DNA from: Apus apus
Taxonomy: Eukaryota > Chordata > Aves > Apodiformes > Apodidae
Length of the DNA stretch: 64,000 nt
Direction: 5' to 3'
Assembly: GCF_020740795.1 (NCBI RefSeq)
Contig: NC_067282.1
Location: 128,893,132-128,957,131 of the forward strand
Positions 48,401 through 61,840 of the stretch are shown piece by piece. The notes under the pieces were generated by a model. It saw only the letters and a list, made by a program, of their open reading frames with translations, was not told the origin of the DNA and did not search any database. The number at the start of each line of letters is the position of its first letter. The first letter of the stretch is position 1. The translations under genes were made by a program, and so were the position numbers.

Positions 48401-51262
48401 AATACTACAAACACAATAAAGCTATAGAGGTCCATGGTAGGGCACTGCTTTGGCTCTGTTTCATAGTCCAAGGATCACAATTTGGGAACTGTAATATTAG
48501 GTCATAGTTTACAAGCCTTTGAACTCTACTTCTTGCCCTTATCTCGAGATAATAAATACAAATATGAATGTATGTACCCAATACACTTAACAGCCTACAT
48601 ACAGATACACAAATGTTTACTATCACATCAGCACGATGTGTGAGCAAAATGAAACTGTTAACCCTTAAAACACCCCAAAGCTCTTCCCCCCAGTAACAGG
48701 GAAGCCCTTCACATATATTCAGTATAAAAACAGAATTTTTAAAGAATGAATGCAGGAAGCTGGTAAATGTTTCCCAGTCCAAGCAGTAACACAGGCATAG
48801 TGAGCCTCAATGGCTGACCTATGGGATTTCTTATGTCTTGGGGCACTTAATGTGCTGGGACCTGTCACAGTACTGTCTGTTTTCAGAGCAGTCAGATGAT
48901 GAAAGACCACAATGCAGGGCCAGAAGGAATAGTATTATGAGCACCAGGCAACAAAAGAAAACACTGGCAAATGAGTTACTGAATCTTGAGTTTACATAAA
49001 AATGGATAGACTTTGGATACTCATGGACAAGCACTTCCTTACTGTATTCAACTCTAACCAAACTGAAAGATTTTGCTTCCCTCTACATCCATGTCTCATG
49101 AATGTAGGTGGTATATAATACTGTGCTGTATCCATGCACTGGATAAAAAACAAGAATAACATTTATTTTTATGACAAAAATGAAAGTAGTGGCCTGCCAT
49201 TTAATTATACTTCAGTACCTGTCTCCATTTCACTTATGTGCTACACTTTACCTCTCTCACCTTATTTCCTACCCCACTAGCAGGAAAGTATAGTATTGTT
49301 ATCCCTTCCTGATACTTATAGGCAAACAAGGACATAGCAATATTACAAGGTCAAACACACCTTTGGGCAACTGATAAAGATAAATCTCTGGACGTAACGT
49401 GTGTGTACCTTTGCTAATGGTTGTAGCAAGCATATTCAAATTTGACTCAGAAGAGTTGTTCAAAGGTGTAATGAGTGTTTATATGTAAGCCCCCCCAAGT
49501 TTCATAGCTATGGAACATATCTTTGAACATTTATGACAATCTTATTTTACTTCAGTTTTGAAGCAAGCTTTGGAATGGTGGTGCTTATGAAGTAATTATG
49601 AAATAATAAAGAGTCAAATTCCTGACTGAAATTTCCTTCATATCTTAGACATCCAGATTCTTCAGATGTCACCTGTGGCAATATAAAAAAAAAACCTTGT
49701 CTCTAGTATAAAATTATTAATTTAATATAGAATGGAGAAAATTAAACCAAGATTGTTGTACGTAAGTTCAACTGTGGCCAATATAGCGCTACATAACCCT
49801 TAAAACTTGGGATTGTATTTGAAGTACGAATAAGGCATAACCACAATGCATTGCCCATCTCTCATTTATTGCAAGAAAATATGTTGTCATCACAGTTTCA
49901 ATCTTTTTGTTCTAGCTTGCACTGTCCTTTAATCAAAAGTGAAGAATTGCCAAAAAGTCTCAATCCCTGACAGAAATTGAAATCTAAGTGATGAAGGACA
50001 GATGAGTTGCTACTGAAGTGCCCACAGGAACCTCCTGTCAGTTCAAAATGTTAGGATCTAGCTGAACACAGTAAGGAGGCTGCATTAGATGGTCTAGATG
50101 ATCTGCACCAGTAGTCCTATTGTCCAATTTATTTACTATAAAAGCTGTTCTAACTGGAGAACTATTTTCACTTTCCCTACAGCTTATCCTCCGTAAATGA
50201 CCAACTTCAGATACAAACAAGGTCAAACATCCTCACAGATAGTGTTTGCCCTGGATGTCTGTTTAAATGCCTTTGCCAATGAGACCCATTCTGCTAAATG
50301 TAAAGTTCTGCATACACAGCATAATGGAAGAGAGCTCATAGAATTCTAAATGTTAACCAGTAGTAAAGTGAAACTTCTGAAGTTAAATCCTATTTCCCAG
50401 AATATTATCCAGCCCATAGAAGCAGGGAACAGAAGAAACCAAACACATTATTTCTACTTCCTTCTCAGGACAACATTACCAATTAGACTCAAGGTTAGTG
50501 ATTTTGTTAATTGAGAATACTGAAATAACTGAATTTTCTCTTGGGCTGCTACTGCCATAGGAAAGAGGGTGTTTAATTTTTGTTGTTGTTTTCATTTTTA
50601 CAAAGTGCCTCAAAGACGAGAAGTGTGTTAATTTTTTTCTCCTCCTACTGAAAGCAAATAAAACTGCCTTTTACATTGCACTTTACTGTTTATATACAAG
50701 TATTAAAGTGCAAGTATATAGCATTAAGAGAATATATGAAACCAAGTTTCTGAACGTTACAACATTTCATAACAAGACCAGTGTCCTGGCTATAAATCAT
50801 GCTTAACAGAATACCAATGTATTTTCAGGCTCTCATGTAATACGGTTTGAGAGGAAATGCTAATAACATTTTTGTGAATGCAAACTGCACAGCAAAGTTC
50901 ATTTGTGGAGATAAAGTAGCATCTGTTATTGATATTGAATGCTTTCACTGAACTGAACTCAGATCACAATTTGAGTTTGATAGACTGCATTTATGCCCTA
51001 TGTTCAAGTTACTGTAATAAGAAACACTGTAAATTTCAACTTATGTATTAGTTTCTGCTTTTTAGCTTGTGATAAACTTGGAATTCTATAAATATACATG
51101 AAGAAATATATCGCAGTAAATTGTTTGAAAAAATGAGTGACAAATCTGAAGACACAATTCTTGATCCTGTTTACTTGTGCATTTCAAAACAAGTTTCAGG
51201 ATTAATAAACTTCACCAATTTTCACTGCATGAAGTGAAACTCATTAGCCACTGGCAACTCAC
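45406..51262. other. Intronic sequence, nothing recognised
   Basis: This is AT-rich sequence. Chance minus-strand frames at 45875-46183 and 48405-48782 (102 and 125 codons) have no recognised similarity. A weak CR1-like phrase near 50070-50130 is too diverged to call. No additional CCDC91 exon is found. Confidence 0.5.
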
Positions 51263-51376
51263 CCTCTTCTGCTCTTTAATATACTCCAGCAGTTCCTCTC
51301 TTGTTCTTTTCACTGCTTCTTCAATTGCCTTTTCACTTCGTTTTTGCTCCTCCATTAATGCTTCTTTGACAATTTC
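51263..51376 (-). CDS. CCDC91: CCDC91 penultimate coding exon
   Basis: This 114-nt exon (38 codons, phase 0 at both ends) encodes a highly charged coiled coil: EIVKEALMEEQKRSEKA, then IEEAVKRTREELLEYI and KEQKR. It is bounded by an acceptor ...TTTTCCTTTTAACAAG| (ending at 51377) and a perfect consensus donor AGG|gtgagt (51262-51257). It matches the CCDC91 segment I know as EEQKRSEKAVEEAVKRTRDEL, with conservative changes. It belongs to the C-terminal self-associating coiled-coil region, away from the N-terminal GGA-binding motif, which is not in the window. Splicing to 22932 continues the frame as KEQKR|LDEVV. The preceding exon was not found up to 64000 and should lie further right. Confidence 0.94.
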
Positions 51377-51689
51377 CTTGTTAAAAGGAAAACATGTAAG
51401 TGTAAGTAATAAAGGTATTTCACAACTGTAATACAGGCCAACTCTTTCTTTCTACTAAAATTTTATCATGACCACACTCCTTTCTTGATTATAGCTTTCC
51501 TAAATGTATGCAGTATCTTAAAACAGTTATAAATTCAGTATTTTGATCTCTAAAGGGCCTAAGGAAGAGCGAAATAATAACTTTAAAGCTGTGTTAATAT
51601 ATACGTAATGTTCCCTTACAGCAGAAGAAAAGGAAGCCATACAGGTTTTTACTTTCCAATGGAAGTGGGGATATACTAGTTGCTATTAG
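51377..51689 (-). other. CCDC91: Start of the preceding CCDC91 intron (acceptor side)
   Basis: This is intronic sequence upstream of the penultimate exon on the minus strand. The short T/C-rich run before the acceptor is the only feature. Confidence 0.7.
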
Positions 51690-52074
51690 TAGAATAGAAC
51701 AGAACAGTTCCAGTTGGAAGGGACCTACAACAATCATCTAGTCCAACTGCCTGAGCACTTCAGGGTTGACCAAAAGTTTAAGCAAATTATCAATAGCATT
51801 GTCCAAGTGCCTTTTAAACACAGACAGATTTGGGGCATCAACCACCTCTCTCAGAAGCCTGTTCCAGTGTTTGACCACCTTCTTGGAAAAATAAGTATTT
51901 CCTAATGTCAAGTCTGAACCTCCCCTGACGCAGCTTTGAACCATTTCCTCACATCCTATAATTGGATCCCAGGAGAAGAGAGCAGCACCTCCCTCTCCCC
52001 TTTCTCAAGAACCTGCAGAGAGCAATGAGGTCACTGCTCAGTCTCTTTCTCCTTGTTACATAGCTGTTCAGAGC
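51690..52074 (-). repeat. CR1 LINE 3' part, minus strand
   Basis: The minus strand reads SDLTLGNTYFSKKVVKHWNR, then LLREVVDAPNLSVFKRHLDN, the CR1 ORF2 C-terminus. The left edge 'agttccagttggaagggacc' is the 3' end. It is 5'-truncated near 52074 in 'ctctgaacagctatgtaacaagg'. The sequence differs clearly from the other copies, so it is probably another CR1 subfamily. It lies about 310 bp upstream of the penultimate CCDC91 exon. Confidence 0.9.
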
Positions 52075-52487
52075 TTACAAAAAGGCCAGAGGCTTAATGG
52101 CAATAAATTTGCGTTGAAACCTCAAGAAATGCATTCATATTTAGCATAAACTGTAAGCTGCAATCAGAATGTCATAGGATTAAATTTCTTTCTCTTTTTA
52201 AAGAATAAAAATGTATTATATTTGTATTCCTTAAAGCTATTCAGAAGTATTACTTCTTCAGAAAAAAACAAAACAAAACAACAACAAAGAAAAAGAAAAA
52301 AGGATTTGGGGGTTTTGTTTCTTTTTATGGCAAGAAGCTCCACAGTCCTTCCGATGTCTGAAAATCGGATTAAAAAAACTGGTAACTGTTGCAATACTCA
52401 GACATTGCAGATAATGTTGTCACATTATTTTTTCTATCGGCCAAAACTGAGTTCCCCTGTTATTGCACTGCAGAGACAGCAGAACTA
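52075..52487. other. Intronic spacer between inverted CR1 copies
   Basis: This includes an A-rich (AAAAC)n-like tract at 52260-52303. Otherwise it is AT-rich with nothing recognised. Confidence 0.55.
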
Positions 52488-53246
52488 GGGGTTCAGTGCA
52501 TTCTGCACCTGGGTCACAGCAACACCATGCAATGCTACAGGCTTGGAGAAGAGTGGCTGGAAAGCTGCCTGGTGAAAAAGGACCTAGCAGTGGTGGTCGA
52601 TAACCAGCTGAACATGAGCCAGCAGTGTGCTCAGGTGGCCAGGGAGGCCAACAGCATCCTGGCTTGCATCAGAAATAGGGAAGAGATCACTTCCCTGTAG
52701 TGAGCCCTGGTGAGGCTGCACCTCAAATACTGTGTTCACTTCTGGGCCCCTCACTACAAGGTGGACATTGAGGTGCTGGAGTGCATCCAAAAAAGGGCAA
52801 CAAAGCTGGTGAAGGCTCTAGAGAACAAGTCCTGTCATGAGTGCCTGAGGGTAAGACTGTAAAACTAAACTTGGGATGTTTAGTCTAGAGAAAAGGAGGT
52901 TGAGTAGAGATCTATGGCTCTCTACAACTATCTGAAAGGAGGTTGTAGCAAGGTGACTTTCAGCCTTTTTTCCCAAGTAACAAGTGATAGGACACATGGA
53001 AATGTCAAGTTGTGCCTTGGAGATTTATATTGGATATTAGGAAAAATTTCTTCACCAAAAGGGTTGTCAAGCATTGGATCAGGCTGCCCAGGGAAGTGCT
53101 TGAGTTATCATCCCTGGAGGAATTTAAAAGATGTGTAGACTTGGAGCTCAGCCACATGGTGGACTTGGTAGTGTAAGGATTATGGCTGAACTCTTATGAT
53201 CTTAAGGGTCTTTTCCAAACCAAATGCTTCTATAACTCTATGATTC
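52488..53246 (+). repeat. CR1 LINE fragment, plus strand
   Basis: The frame reads LHLGHSNTMQCYRLGEEWLE, then [20 protein letters not shown] and REANSILACIRN, before a stop at 52698. Blocks with 'ctacaactatctgaaaggaggttgtagcaagg' and 'gggttgtcaagcattggatcaggctgcccaggg' follow. The 3' end is 'gatcttaagggtcttttccaaacc' plus one to two degenerate tail units at 53230-53246. It is most similar in the window to the copy at 30430-31222. Confidence 0.92.
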
Positions 53247-56200
53247 ATCCACCACATTCTAGTTAACCAAAAGATGTTCTGATGTATGTTCCAAACATAT
53301 AAAATTTTCTTATTTCAAATTGCAAAAATAATATAGGGTACATAATGAAATCAAAACTGAAAACTCACTTTTTCAGACCTACTCCTACTTCAGTGGGCTT
53401 CATCCCAACATTTGTATTTACCAGACTTCTGGTAATATTTCAAAACACTTTTTTATTTTTTCTTCTTTTTTTTCCCAATTAAACTTCACCAACCATACTC
53501 AAGGATGAATAATTTTTCTGTGATTTGAATGTCTGTTTCTAAACTGAGCTTAAACATCATCCTTCTTGCTAAATTCAGGAGAAATACAACAGGATTAGAA
53601 AACACACAGCCCATGCCTTAAAAACCAGACACTACAACTGAAACTAGCTACTGAAACTGGGTGATTTAGATTGCACTGTCCCTTGTTTGCAGCTCACAAT
53701 GGGCATAGATGTTTGTATAAGAATGACAGACCACTCAAGACTATCAAAAGACAGCTTTGCTGTGTTAGCTATGAATCTTTCCATCTAGGTTTCAGAAGGC
53801 TCCAAAGAGCAAACATAAAACACCCAGTCCCCTACCCATCTCAGTCATGTATTTTTGCCCTGTCCTAATGAATCACTGACCTTAGTTTTCCCTTCTGTGA
53901 AAAGAATCTTCACTTCTTGTTCTGTATGACCTGAAGTGCTCTCCTCTAAGTTCTCAAAGTCACTGTCTTCATTCTATTTCTGTCGGTCATTACAGCAAAT
54001 TAGGAACTGATAAGATTAAATTCTGGTATTACCTATTACTACTATTTAACAAAGTCTTACCTGTATGTAAGTCCTGTCAGTGTGTGTGTTACTTTTCCTT
54101 CATCTCTTTCCATGACTTTTCTTATGCTGTGTCTACTTTTAGATTTTGTCCCAAGTTAGATTTTGGTTGCAAAGGTAAAAATTTGCCCTTATTTCACCTT
54201 TAGCTAAAAAGGGTACAGCCTTACTTAACACTCTGAGTGTTATTTTAATACATTAAAGAAAATGGGATAGACCAGCTTCCCATAAGAAGATGAGGAACAG
54301 TACTCCACAAGTTGCACTCGAGATGCAACTCTTATTTTTTTTAATTACTTTTTTTTAATTATCTGATCAGAGGCAGGAGCACTAGATGACAGTCACAAAG
54401 TTAGCTTCTTGACAGGACCTTCTATTGACACCAATGAAAAGATTAGAATAACTAATAAAGTTATTCAAGTAATCAATTGAAAATCACATTCAACCATCTC
54501 TCAGGAATCATAGCCATCCAATTACAATATATATATCTGCAGAAAGACAGCAGGAAAAAAAATAGTGTAGTGTATATATCAGAGAATTCCAGTCAATATT
54601 TAAAAGGGAAAAAAAAAAAAAAAAGCCATATGATGGCTTGCAATTTTATAGAAAAATTCTTTTGTTTCCACACAAGGATCAGGTGGCAGTACTAAATTTT
54701 ATCTAGGAAATGCAACCACAGACTGCAATGTTAGTGTTTTTTCAGAAAATAGTAACCCTCAAATTATAATGTCTGTGGTTATAAACTACTACAAACTACT
54801 TCTGAATTTAGACGTGATTAAAGTCTGCAGTGGTCTACTCCTTTTCCAGACTTTGCAAGAGTATTAAAAACAAACTGATCTAATGGCAGGGATCTTCTTC
54901 CACAAGAACTTTCTTGTTGTGTGCTTCCTCACATGCTGAAGATTATACAGCCTTGGTTTTTAAATGAAAAATGCATTTCTATGTCTTTATGGAATCAGTA
55001 TGGTCTCCATAAACACTGGGCACATTAATGTTTCTGCTAAAAGGTGGAAAAGTAAGAAGAAAGCAAAACTGGAAATATTATCGAGAGAAATGTAAGCAAA
55101 CACTCCCATTGAAAGTTGAACAACACAGTAAAGGTGGTAGAAAATGGAGATGATGTCCTTTGAAGAGCAAGTTATTCTCCAGCACATTATGTGATACTAT
55201 ATTATCAATAGTATAATGGGTAGGAATCATGATATTGAGAAAAATACCTAGCAGCTTCTTTTATGAATCCACAAGATATTGAACATGAACAGCAATGTTA
55301 TGATAGTGCAAGCCTGTAACTGAAAAAATATCTTTTTTTTCTTCTGAAGATTAACACTCTCCTACCCAACCAAAATCTTACAAAGTCTAACAAAGTTATT
55401 CCTGCAATTGCAACGCCAAGTAAGTGATTTTGCTGTGTACTTCAGAAACACAGAAGAAACTGAGCATTTCAAACTCTGTCTCCCCCATAGGATCCTGTAA
55501 CTTATGTATAAGGTGAAACAAGTAACAAATGGACAAAGAGTGATAAACTGACACTATTTTGTATTCCCTTAACTGGCAACTCATGCAATGCTTTATACGT
55601 CATAGATGAGAAGAGTTTTGAGGATGTATTTAAAGAAATAAAATTAATATTGCACGTCACATGGAAATCCTCACAAGTGCAAAAGCATCCTAAAAGAAGG
55701 GCAAGCAATGTCAGTACCATGAATGTTTTATAGGAAAATTTGATCTAGTAACAAATACTATAAATAGAGTGAACAATGATAAGAAAGATAAAAAAGCAGG
55801 AGAGACAAAAAGCAGTTTATAGCCTATTTAACAAAGAAAGAGTGATGGAAAGCCCAAAGTAGAGGGCTGGAAAGTGATAATTATGGCAGTATTCTGAAAG
55901 GACAAACTATAATTGTTAGGATAGGAAAAAAATAAAGATGCATTAACTAAAATACAGGAAAAGTGGGAGCCTGGATGTACCTATCTGGTTAGATATGACC
56001 AACAATTACATTTACAAACAGATACGAAACGAAACCATGACACAGTCCAGAGTAACAAGCAACATGGTTGGTGTTGAAGGTAACAAAAAGTGTTTGTAGA
56101 GCGGGAAAGAAGAAAGGAAAGACTAAGACCTATTGAAACTCAAATGATAGTGATGCATTCATAAGTGATACCAAAGAGATTATCAGCATTTTTAGTGAAA

Positions 56201-59200
56201 CACTTTAGGTCTTAAAGTGGGCATGGACGAAAAAGTCAGTTAGGCTTCCATGTTCTGTATGAACCAAGTGGCAATCTTGCACAGAAAGCATAAAGTAACC
56301 ATCTAAATATAGCAAGCCAATAGCTCCTGACCCTGCTAAAAAAGCATATCATAGAGTACCACATGAAACTAATTCACAGATTTCAAAATCAGGAAAGGGG
56401 AACGCACTGGCATTCAATATTCTCTAGTTTTTAAGGTAAGGAAACTGTGGAACAAATAAACAAAATACAATCATTTTGACACCTAAAAAAGATATGTTGG
56501 GGAATCTGTCTGCAAAAGCAGTCCTACTGGACAATAAAAAGGTTTAGACAAATGTCTAATCCCCATGTATTTTCTATCATACTACCCTCTAAAATATTCA
56601 TTATACACTTACAGATTTGATGCACGAGAAAAAAAAGTGGCTTTTACAGATTACAAGGCTAAGTTCTACAACTAATAAATCTGACTGAAAGCTAGAGTGG
56701 GAAATAACTTTTTAGACAAATCTTTTTATTTCTTAGTTCTTCCAACCTTCTAAAACACAGCGACATGAGGAAAAATATTTAGACAAATAATTATTTTTGA
56801 CAAAAGTTTAACAGTTACACAATAGTAGAGAAGAAACAAAAGAACAAAAGCCAGTTTTTAAAGTATACAGCAAATACCTTCATATTTTCACTTATGAATC
56901 TTTTGTTTACTTGCATACAAATAAGCATGGAAATTCTTAAGACATTCAATACAAAACTGATTCAGGTTTGCCAAAACTATAAATATGAATACTCCTTTGA
57001 GATGATGAACAACATCATAGCATGAACACCAAAAGAGTTTTAATAATGAAGCAGATAAGTAGCCATTCAGTTTTTGGGAATAAGCACTGTGTGTTCTAGA
57101 CATTTTGCTTTTGCTTTCTACACAATGGCACATACTGCTACTCATAAACTCCTGGAAAAACATGAAATAACCTTTAAAGACCATGCAGTACAGAAGAATT
57201 ATTTTTTTTTTCTAACTCTTCAGATGTTTGCCAGTAAAATTTATGAACACATTCCAAGATAATAAATTACAAATTTATTGTTCTTCAAAGAACACCACCA
57301 CACAAACCCTCAGGAGTGTGAACATATTCAGTTGTCTTGAATGCCTAGAGATGTACCCAGCAAAGACTACTGAGAAGTTAACATTTTTTTCCATAAGCCT
57401 TTCAGTTAACTTTTCTTGCAAAAATATTTGTTCTTTGTATATCTCAGTATATCTCAGTTGTGGCTTGGCTGAATGAAACACTGCAGCCTGAGTTTTCCTG
57501 AAATACTTTCCCACTGGTAAGATCATTTTGCCTTGGTGCTTTTGCTCATGTCCAAGAGGAAGCAGAGTTTATGTTAGTTCTTTTAATAAATTAAAGGCGT
57601 TTTTTTTTTTCCTAATTATTTGCAGCCTTCAGAACACTTGAGTCTAACATATCTGCTGTGTGTATCATGGCAATGATGAACTCAGGCTCTTTTTCCCTTG
57701 AGAATTAGGGTAAACTACAGTAGATTTACACAGTATTTTAAATCTAAGCCCTCAAGAAATGACAAAGGTGATTCTTTGTTTCAAGCTCTTCAGGAGAGTT
57801 ATTAATTTCAAGCTATGACATGAACCTAAATTTCCAGAGCTCACTCTGCAGCTGCCAGCTTTCCTTTTAACAACTTTTCTTTAAAACAAAAATGGTGGTG
57901 CATAAAATTTCTTTAGCTTCTTCTGCTATGTCTCTCTCCCCACTGATTTTACCTCATTTATGTAACTGAGTATTTAGCTTTGTAAAATGGTAACAACAAC
58001 CATGCAAAGAGCTTTGCAAATGATAGAATTAATAACTATGGTAGCTACTGCTATAGCTACTCAGCATTGCCCACTAATTATAAATACAATATATGATCCT
58101 TCTATTTTATCCAAAATTGAATGGATCTCATAATCTTATATCCCCAAAGATTTTGGATTTTTGTTTTTTTGAAGAGTAAAAATGAGCAGAAAAAATATGA
58201 CAATGGAGAGAACTGTCTATTGTTTTTTCACAGAAGTTTATAGTTGTACCCCAGGAGCTTCACTGCAATTTTTAATTATGGGGGAAGTGTTTCTGCTTCA
58301 GCCAAATTACCTGTAATAGTTTCTCCTTATGTGGAGGGCAACCACTTCTTTATTAAAACAAGTGTTCTAGAAAAAAAAAACACATTCTAATAGAAGAATT
58401 TCACCAAGCATTCCTCTCAACACAGACAGCTACTGAGTATATGGAACTCCCTCTGCAGGGCCGTTGCCAATGTAAAAAACACCATACAATGTATCAAAAA
58501 CAGAAAAAAATGCCAAGCAAACAAAACAAAAACTGGAGACACGCCACGCTACATCTAGCTCGCTGAATATATGAGTTGCTCATGAGTGACTCTTCATTGT
58601 GTTGTAAAAGGATCATAATGATATTGTACAAATAAATATCTTAAATCAAAAGACTACTCCTTTCAAGAGAGCTTTTCCTCCCTGATTGAAAATGCAAGCC
58701 CACCCTCACCAAAACGAAGATAATTATAATGATGATCATGATCACGATGATAATAATAAGTAGTATTAGTCTTCTATAAAAGCACTAAGCACCTGGATAA
58801 CACGTCTAAAACCTGAAGATGCTGTCAGTCTCAACAACAACAAATGTTTTTTGGACTTCTAATACCTTACAGACTCTTGAGACAGTGCTCTAGGAAAACT
58901 TTTACCATTGCCTTGGTGATGTAATGTATCTTGTTTCATCCCTTCAGTGCTGTAAGGCTTCACATAGTATCTTCAATTTAATTAAAATCCTCACATGCCT
59001 AAGTGAAGACCTCAAGTCATTGGAACACTCCAAACTTTCATGAAAACAAATGCAATATTCATGTTACTTTCATCCTTCAATATCTTTAACAAAAAAAAAG
59101 AAGGTATGCTAAGCTGAAACATGAACTCAGTATGTCATAGTTCCTGCTTTGACTGTAAGTTTATCTTTACTTTGCTGCTTTGTATTTCATAACAAAACAT

Positions 59201-61840
59201 ATGTTATTAATCATGAGTTATTTATTAAAATGTCCCCAAGTCACCAGATTTTTATCTGGCAATGTTAAATTAATAAAATAAACTTAATTTGAAAGTAGTA
59301 CCTCCTTATCTGCAAACTCAACATTTACCTGATGGAGGACAAACAATTTTTTAGAACAAAGCTTCATCAAGCCTGAATATCTAGGAAGTACAAGCAATCT
59401 GCATAAAGCTTCCAGATTTATATCCACGATGGGTCCCCTTCCTGGACACTTTGCAAAAGCCACAAGAAGTCTAAAAAAATACCTGTATCATCCTTGCACA
59501 GTAAACATTTAGTGTTTTCTTCTTTTAAACAAACTACATAGAAGATGAAGGGAAACAGCTTGATTCAGCAGAATTGTGATTTCAAAGCTTTATTATTCTT
59601 ATGTTAAAATGGCCTGACCAAAGAAATTTTAACTAGCATACTTCAAGGTTTTTTCCAATTACCTTCTCATATATAACCCAAGTTCTTCATGGCTCTTCTA
59701 ATGCATGTATTAAAAACTGGTGAAAAATAAAACTTTTTATTTTATAAAGAAAATTAGTCCATAGTAAATTCCTCTTTTAAAACAAAGAATCAAAACCCCT
59801 AAACATATTTTCTGATCTAGAAAGCAAAGCAGAAGCCAGCAAATTAATACCATTACAACACAGGAATTTATTTCCCCTTCTTCTCATCATTTAAATATTT
59901 TACAGATATACACTGGTGTTGCAATTTTTGAAGTGTATCTTCCCCATCTAGTTTACCAACACTTGCCTCACGCATATGACAGTGTCCTTTTCCCTAATGG
60001 TTCATCTAGCTTTATTTTTCAGCATTTTACATTTATGCGTGTTGTCTCTGTTCTTAATTTACAGTCATTTGGCAGAAATTTGTTTTCTTGAGGCCAGGGT
60101 TGTAGGTCCTTGGTTAGGTTTCACACTGTCTGCTGACACTGTAGCCAAGCTTCTACAACAAATTCTCTTAAGGTCCTATTTGGACCTTGTCAAATCTGGG
60201 GTCTGAATTTCTGCTGTTTTATTCTGACACAGACCAAAAATATATTTAAACCCCATAGATTATAAAGTGGATCTGTATCTTAAATAAAGGTATAAAATGT
60301 TGAATGTCTTCAGTTTTTTCCATTAGTTATTCCTAGAGTTACTTACGAGTGGAAGCCATGCTGCCTCATCTATTTGCAGAAGATTACACTGACCCTTTCT
60401 GACCTTTCTCTTTCAATTTTGCAGATTTACAGTATTAGTGAAAATTCCTTCTCTTTAGTACCATGCTTCATTTCTTTTAGGATCATGCTTCATTTCTTTT
60501 AGTAACAATCCATAAAGCAAATATCTTCAAATTAATTTACAGAAGACTAAATTAATTTTTAATCTAGGTTTCTATGACAATTACTAGTGTGATACAAGAC
60601 TAATAAAGTAAATGACAGAGAAGTAAATATAAAAATACCTTTTCTTTCTGACACACAGATTAATTCCTCTGCTGATGAATTGACGAACACCAATTAAGAG
60701 AAGAAAGATTTTGTTAAAAACAAATCAGGCTTCTCTTTCCTAGTATTATGTTCCAAAATCACACATTAGTCAGAAAGAAGGTTCTCTTTCTGAAATAACA
60801 GTACTGTCTTTCAAGGTCTTTTTTATAGGTCTGATTCCAAAAAGATGATTTTGCATGTTCACCTTACATTCAGCTACACTCAGTTGTTTCATTACTTGGT
60901 ACTAAACACAATAATAGCATCAATTGACACTTTTGAACCAGGAAACATAAAGAATTATAAAACCAGTATAAATAATTAAATTATGCGTTACTGAGCCACA
61001 ATTTTACAATTAATTGTCTAAAATGTTAAGACTGTATGTTTGACTTTTGGTCATCACAGAGCTGATTTGACGAATTGTCGTCTAAACAATAATTGCAAGA
61101 AAACCAACAGTGTAGTTATAGCACTTGAATGAGAAATCTGATAGTAAAAAAAAAAAAAATATATATATATAAATAAGAAACAACTCTGAGTGGAAGGCTC
61201 TACCCAGAAAAATCACTGTCTGCACACAAACTGCTTGTAGTCCCAAGTGGTTTTCATTACCAAACCAAAGTCACATCTAACTCCATATATGAGCTATCAC
61301 TTGGCACATAAGCTTTGCAGGACTTATATTGTTGTCAGAGAATTTCAGTAGTTCTCATCTGTTTATAACAGCAATGGCCTAAAGGAGGCAGGCAAGTTCT
61401 TAGCAGAGGTAACAAGTGAAAATTACTGCAAGAAACAAATTTCTACATGAAAGTTCATCCTCCCCAGAGAACCTGCACTCATTAATCAGAGAATAAAGAG
61501 CATAACTTCAAATATGCTGTCCATTCATTGAGATAATTTTGGAAGTCTCCAGAAAAATCTGCATTTTCCTTAATTGAAAACAGATTAGGTATTTGAAAAA
61601 TAAAAAAAGAGAAGTCATTATAAATTATAACTGAAAAAGATTTTTATTTTTTTTCTGGTGACTATTGAACTCTCAGAGCCATTAAGTATTTAAAAAAAAT
61701 GGAAATAACTAATGCCACATGACTACATCAAGAGCAAGATATCTACAGGAAAACTAACCCTACAATACCTCAGTGCTACACACTGACACAGTAAGTACAC
61801 CACTATATAGTCAAACACCGGCAACTGATCAACAAGAGCT
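53247..61840. other. Intronic sequence of CCDC91, nothing recognised apart from simple repeats
   Basis: This is AT-rich sequence. Simple tracts are a 16-A run at 54609-54624, a trinucleotide-like ATG/AAT patch at 58729-58769, and A(14) followed by (TA)n at 61146-61172. I looked for the exon encoding the coiled coil immediately before EIVKEAL and did not find it. No known interspersed repeat is recognised. Confidence 0.5.

Larger units (their letters stand above)
22933..51262 (-). other. CCDC91: Last intron of CCDC91 (28,330 nt)
   Basis: This intron runs from the donor AGG|gtgagt (51262-51257) to the acceptor ...CAACAG (22935-22933). Both are canonical GT-AG. It contains one solo LTR and seven CR1 loci, listed separately, and otherwise AT-rich sequence. 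I found no other CCDC91 exon inside it, and none is expected because the protein joins cleanly across it. Large introns are known for this gene in mammals. Confidence 0.85.

Noticed and set aside
48405..48782. 125-codon minus-strand ORF as a CCDC91 exon
   Set aside because: Its sequence is not coiled coil and does not resemble CCDC91. The two recognised exons join directly, leaving no room for another between them.
50060..50130. CR1-like phrase (gatggtctagatgatctgca)
   Set aside because: Too short and diverged to separate from chance without an alignment.
53880..54000. C/T-rich stretch as a possible upstream CCDC91 exon
   Set aside because: The minus-strand frames contain stops and there is no consistent acceptor/donor pair or coiled-coil sequence.
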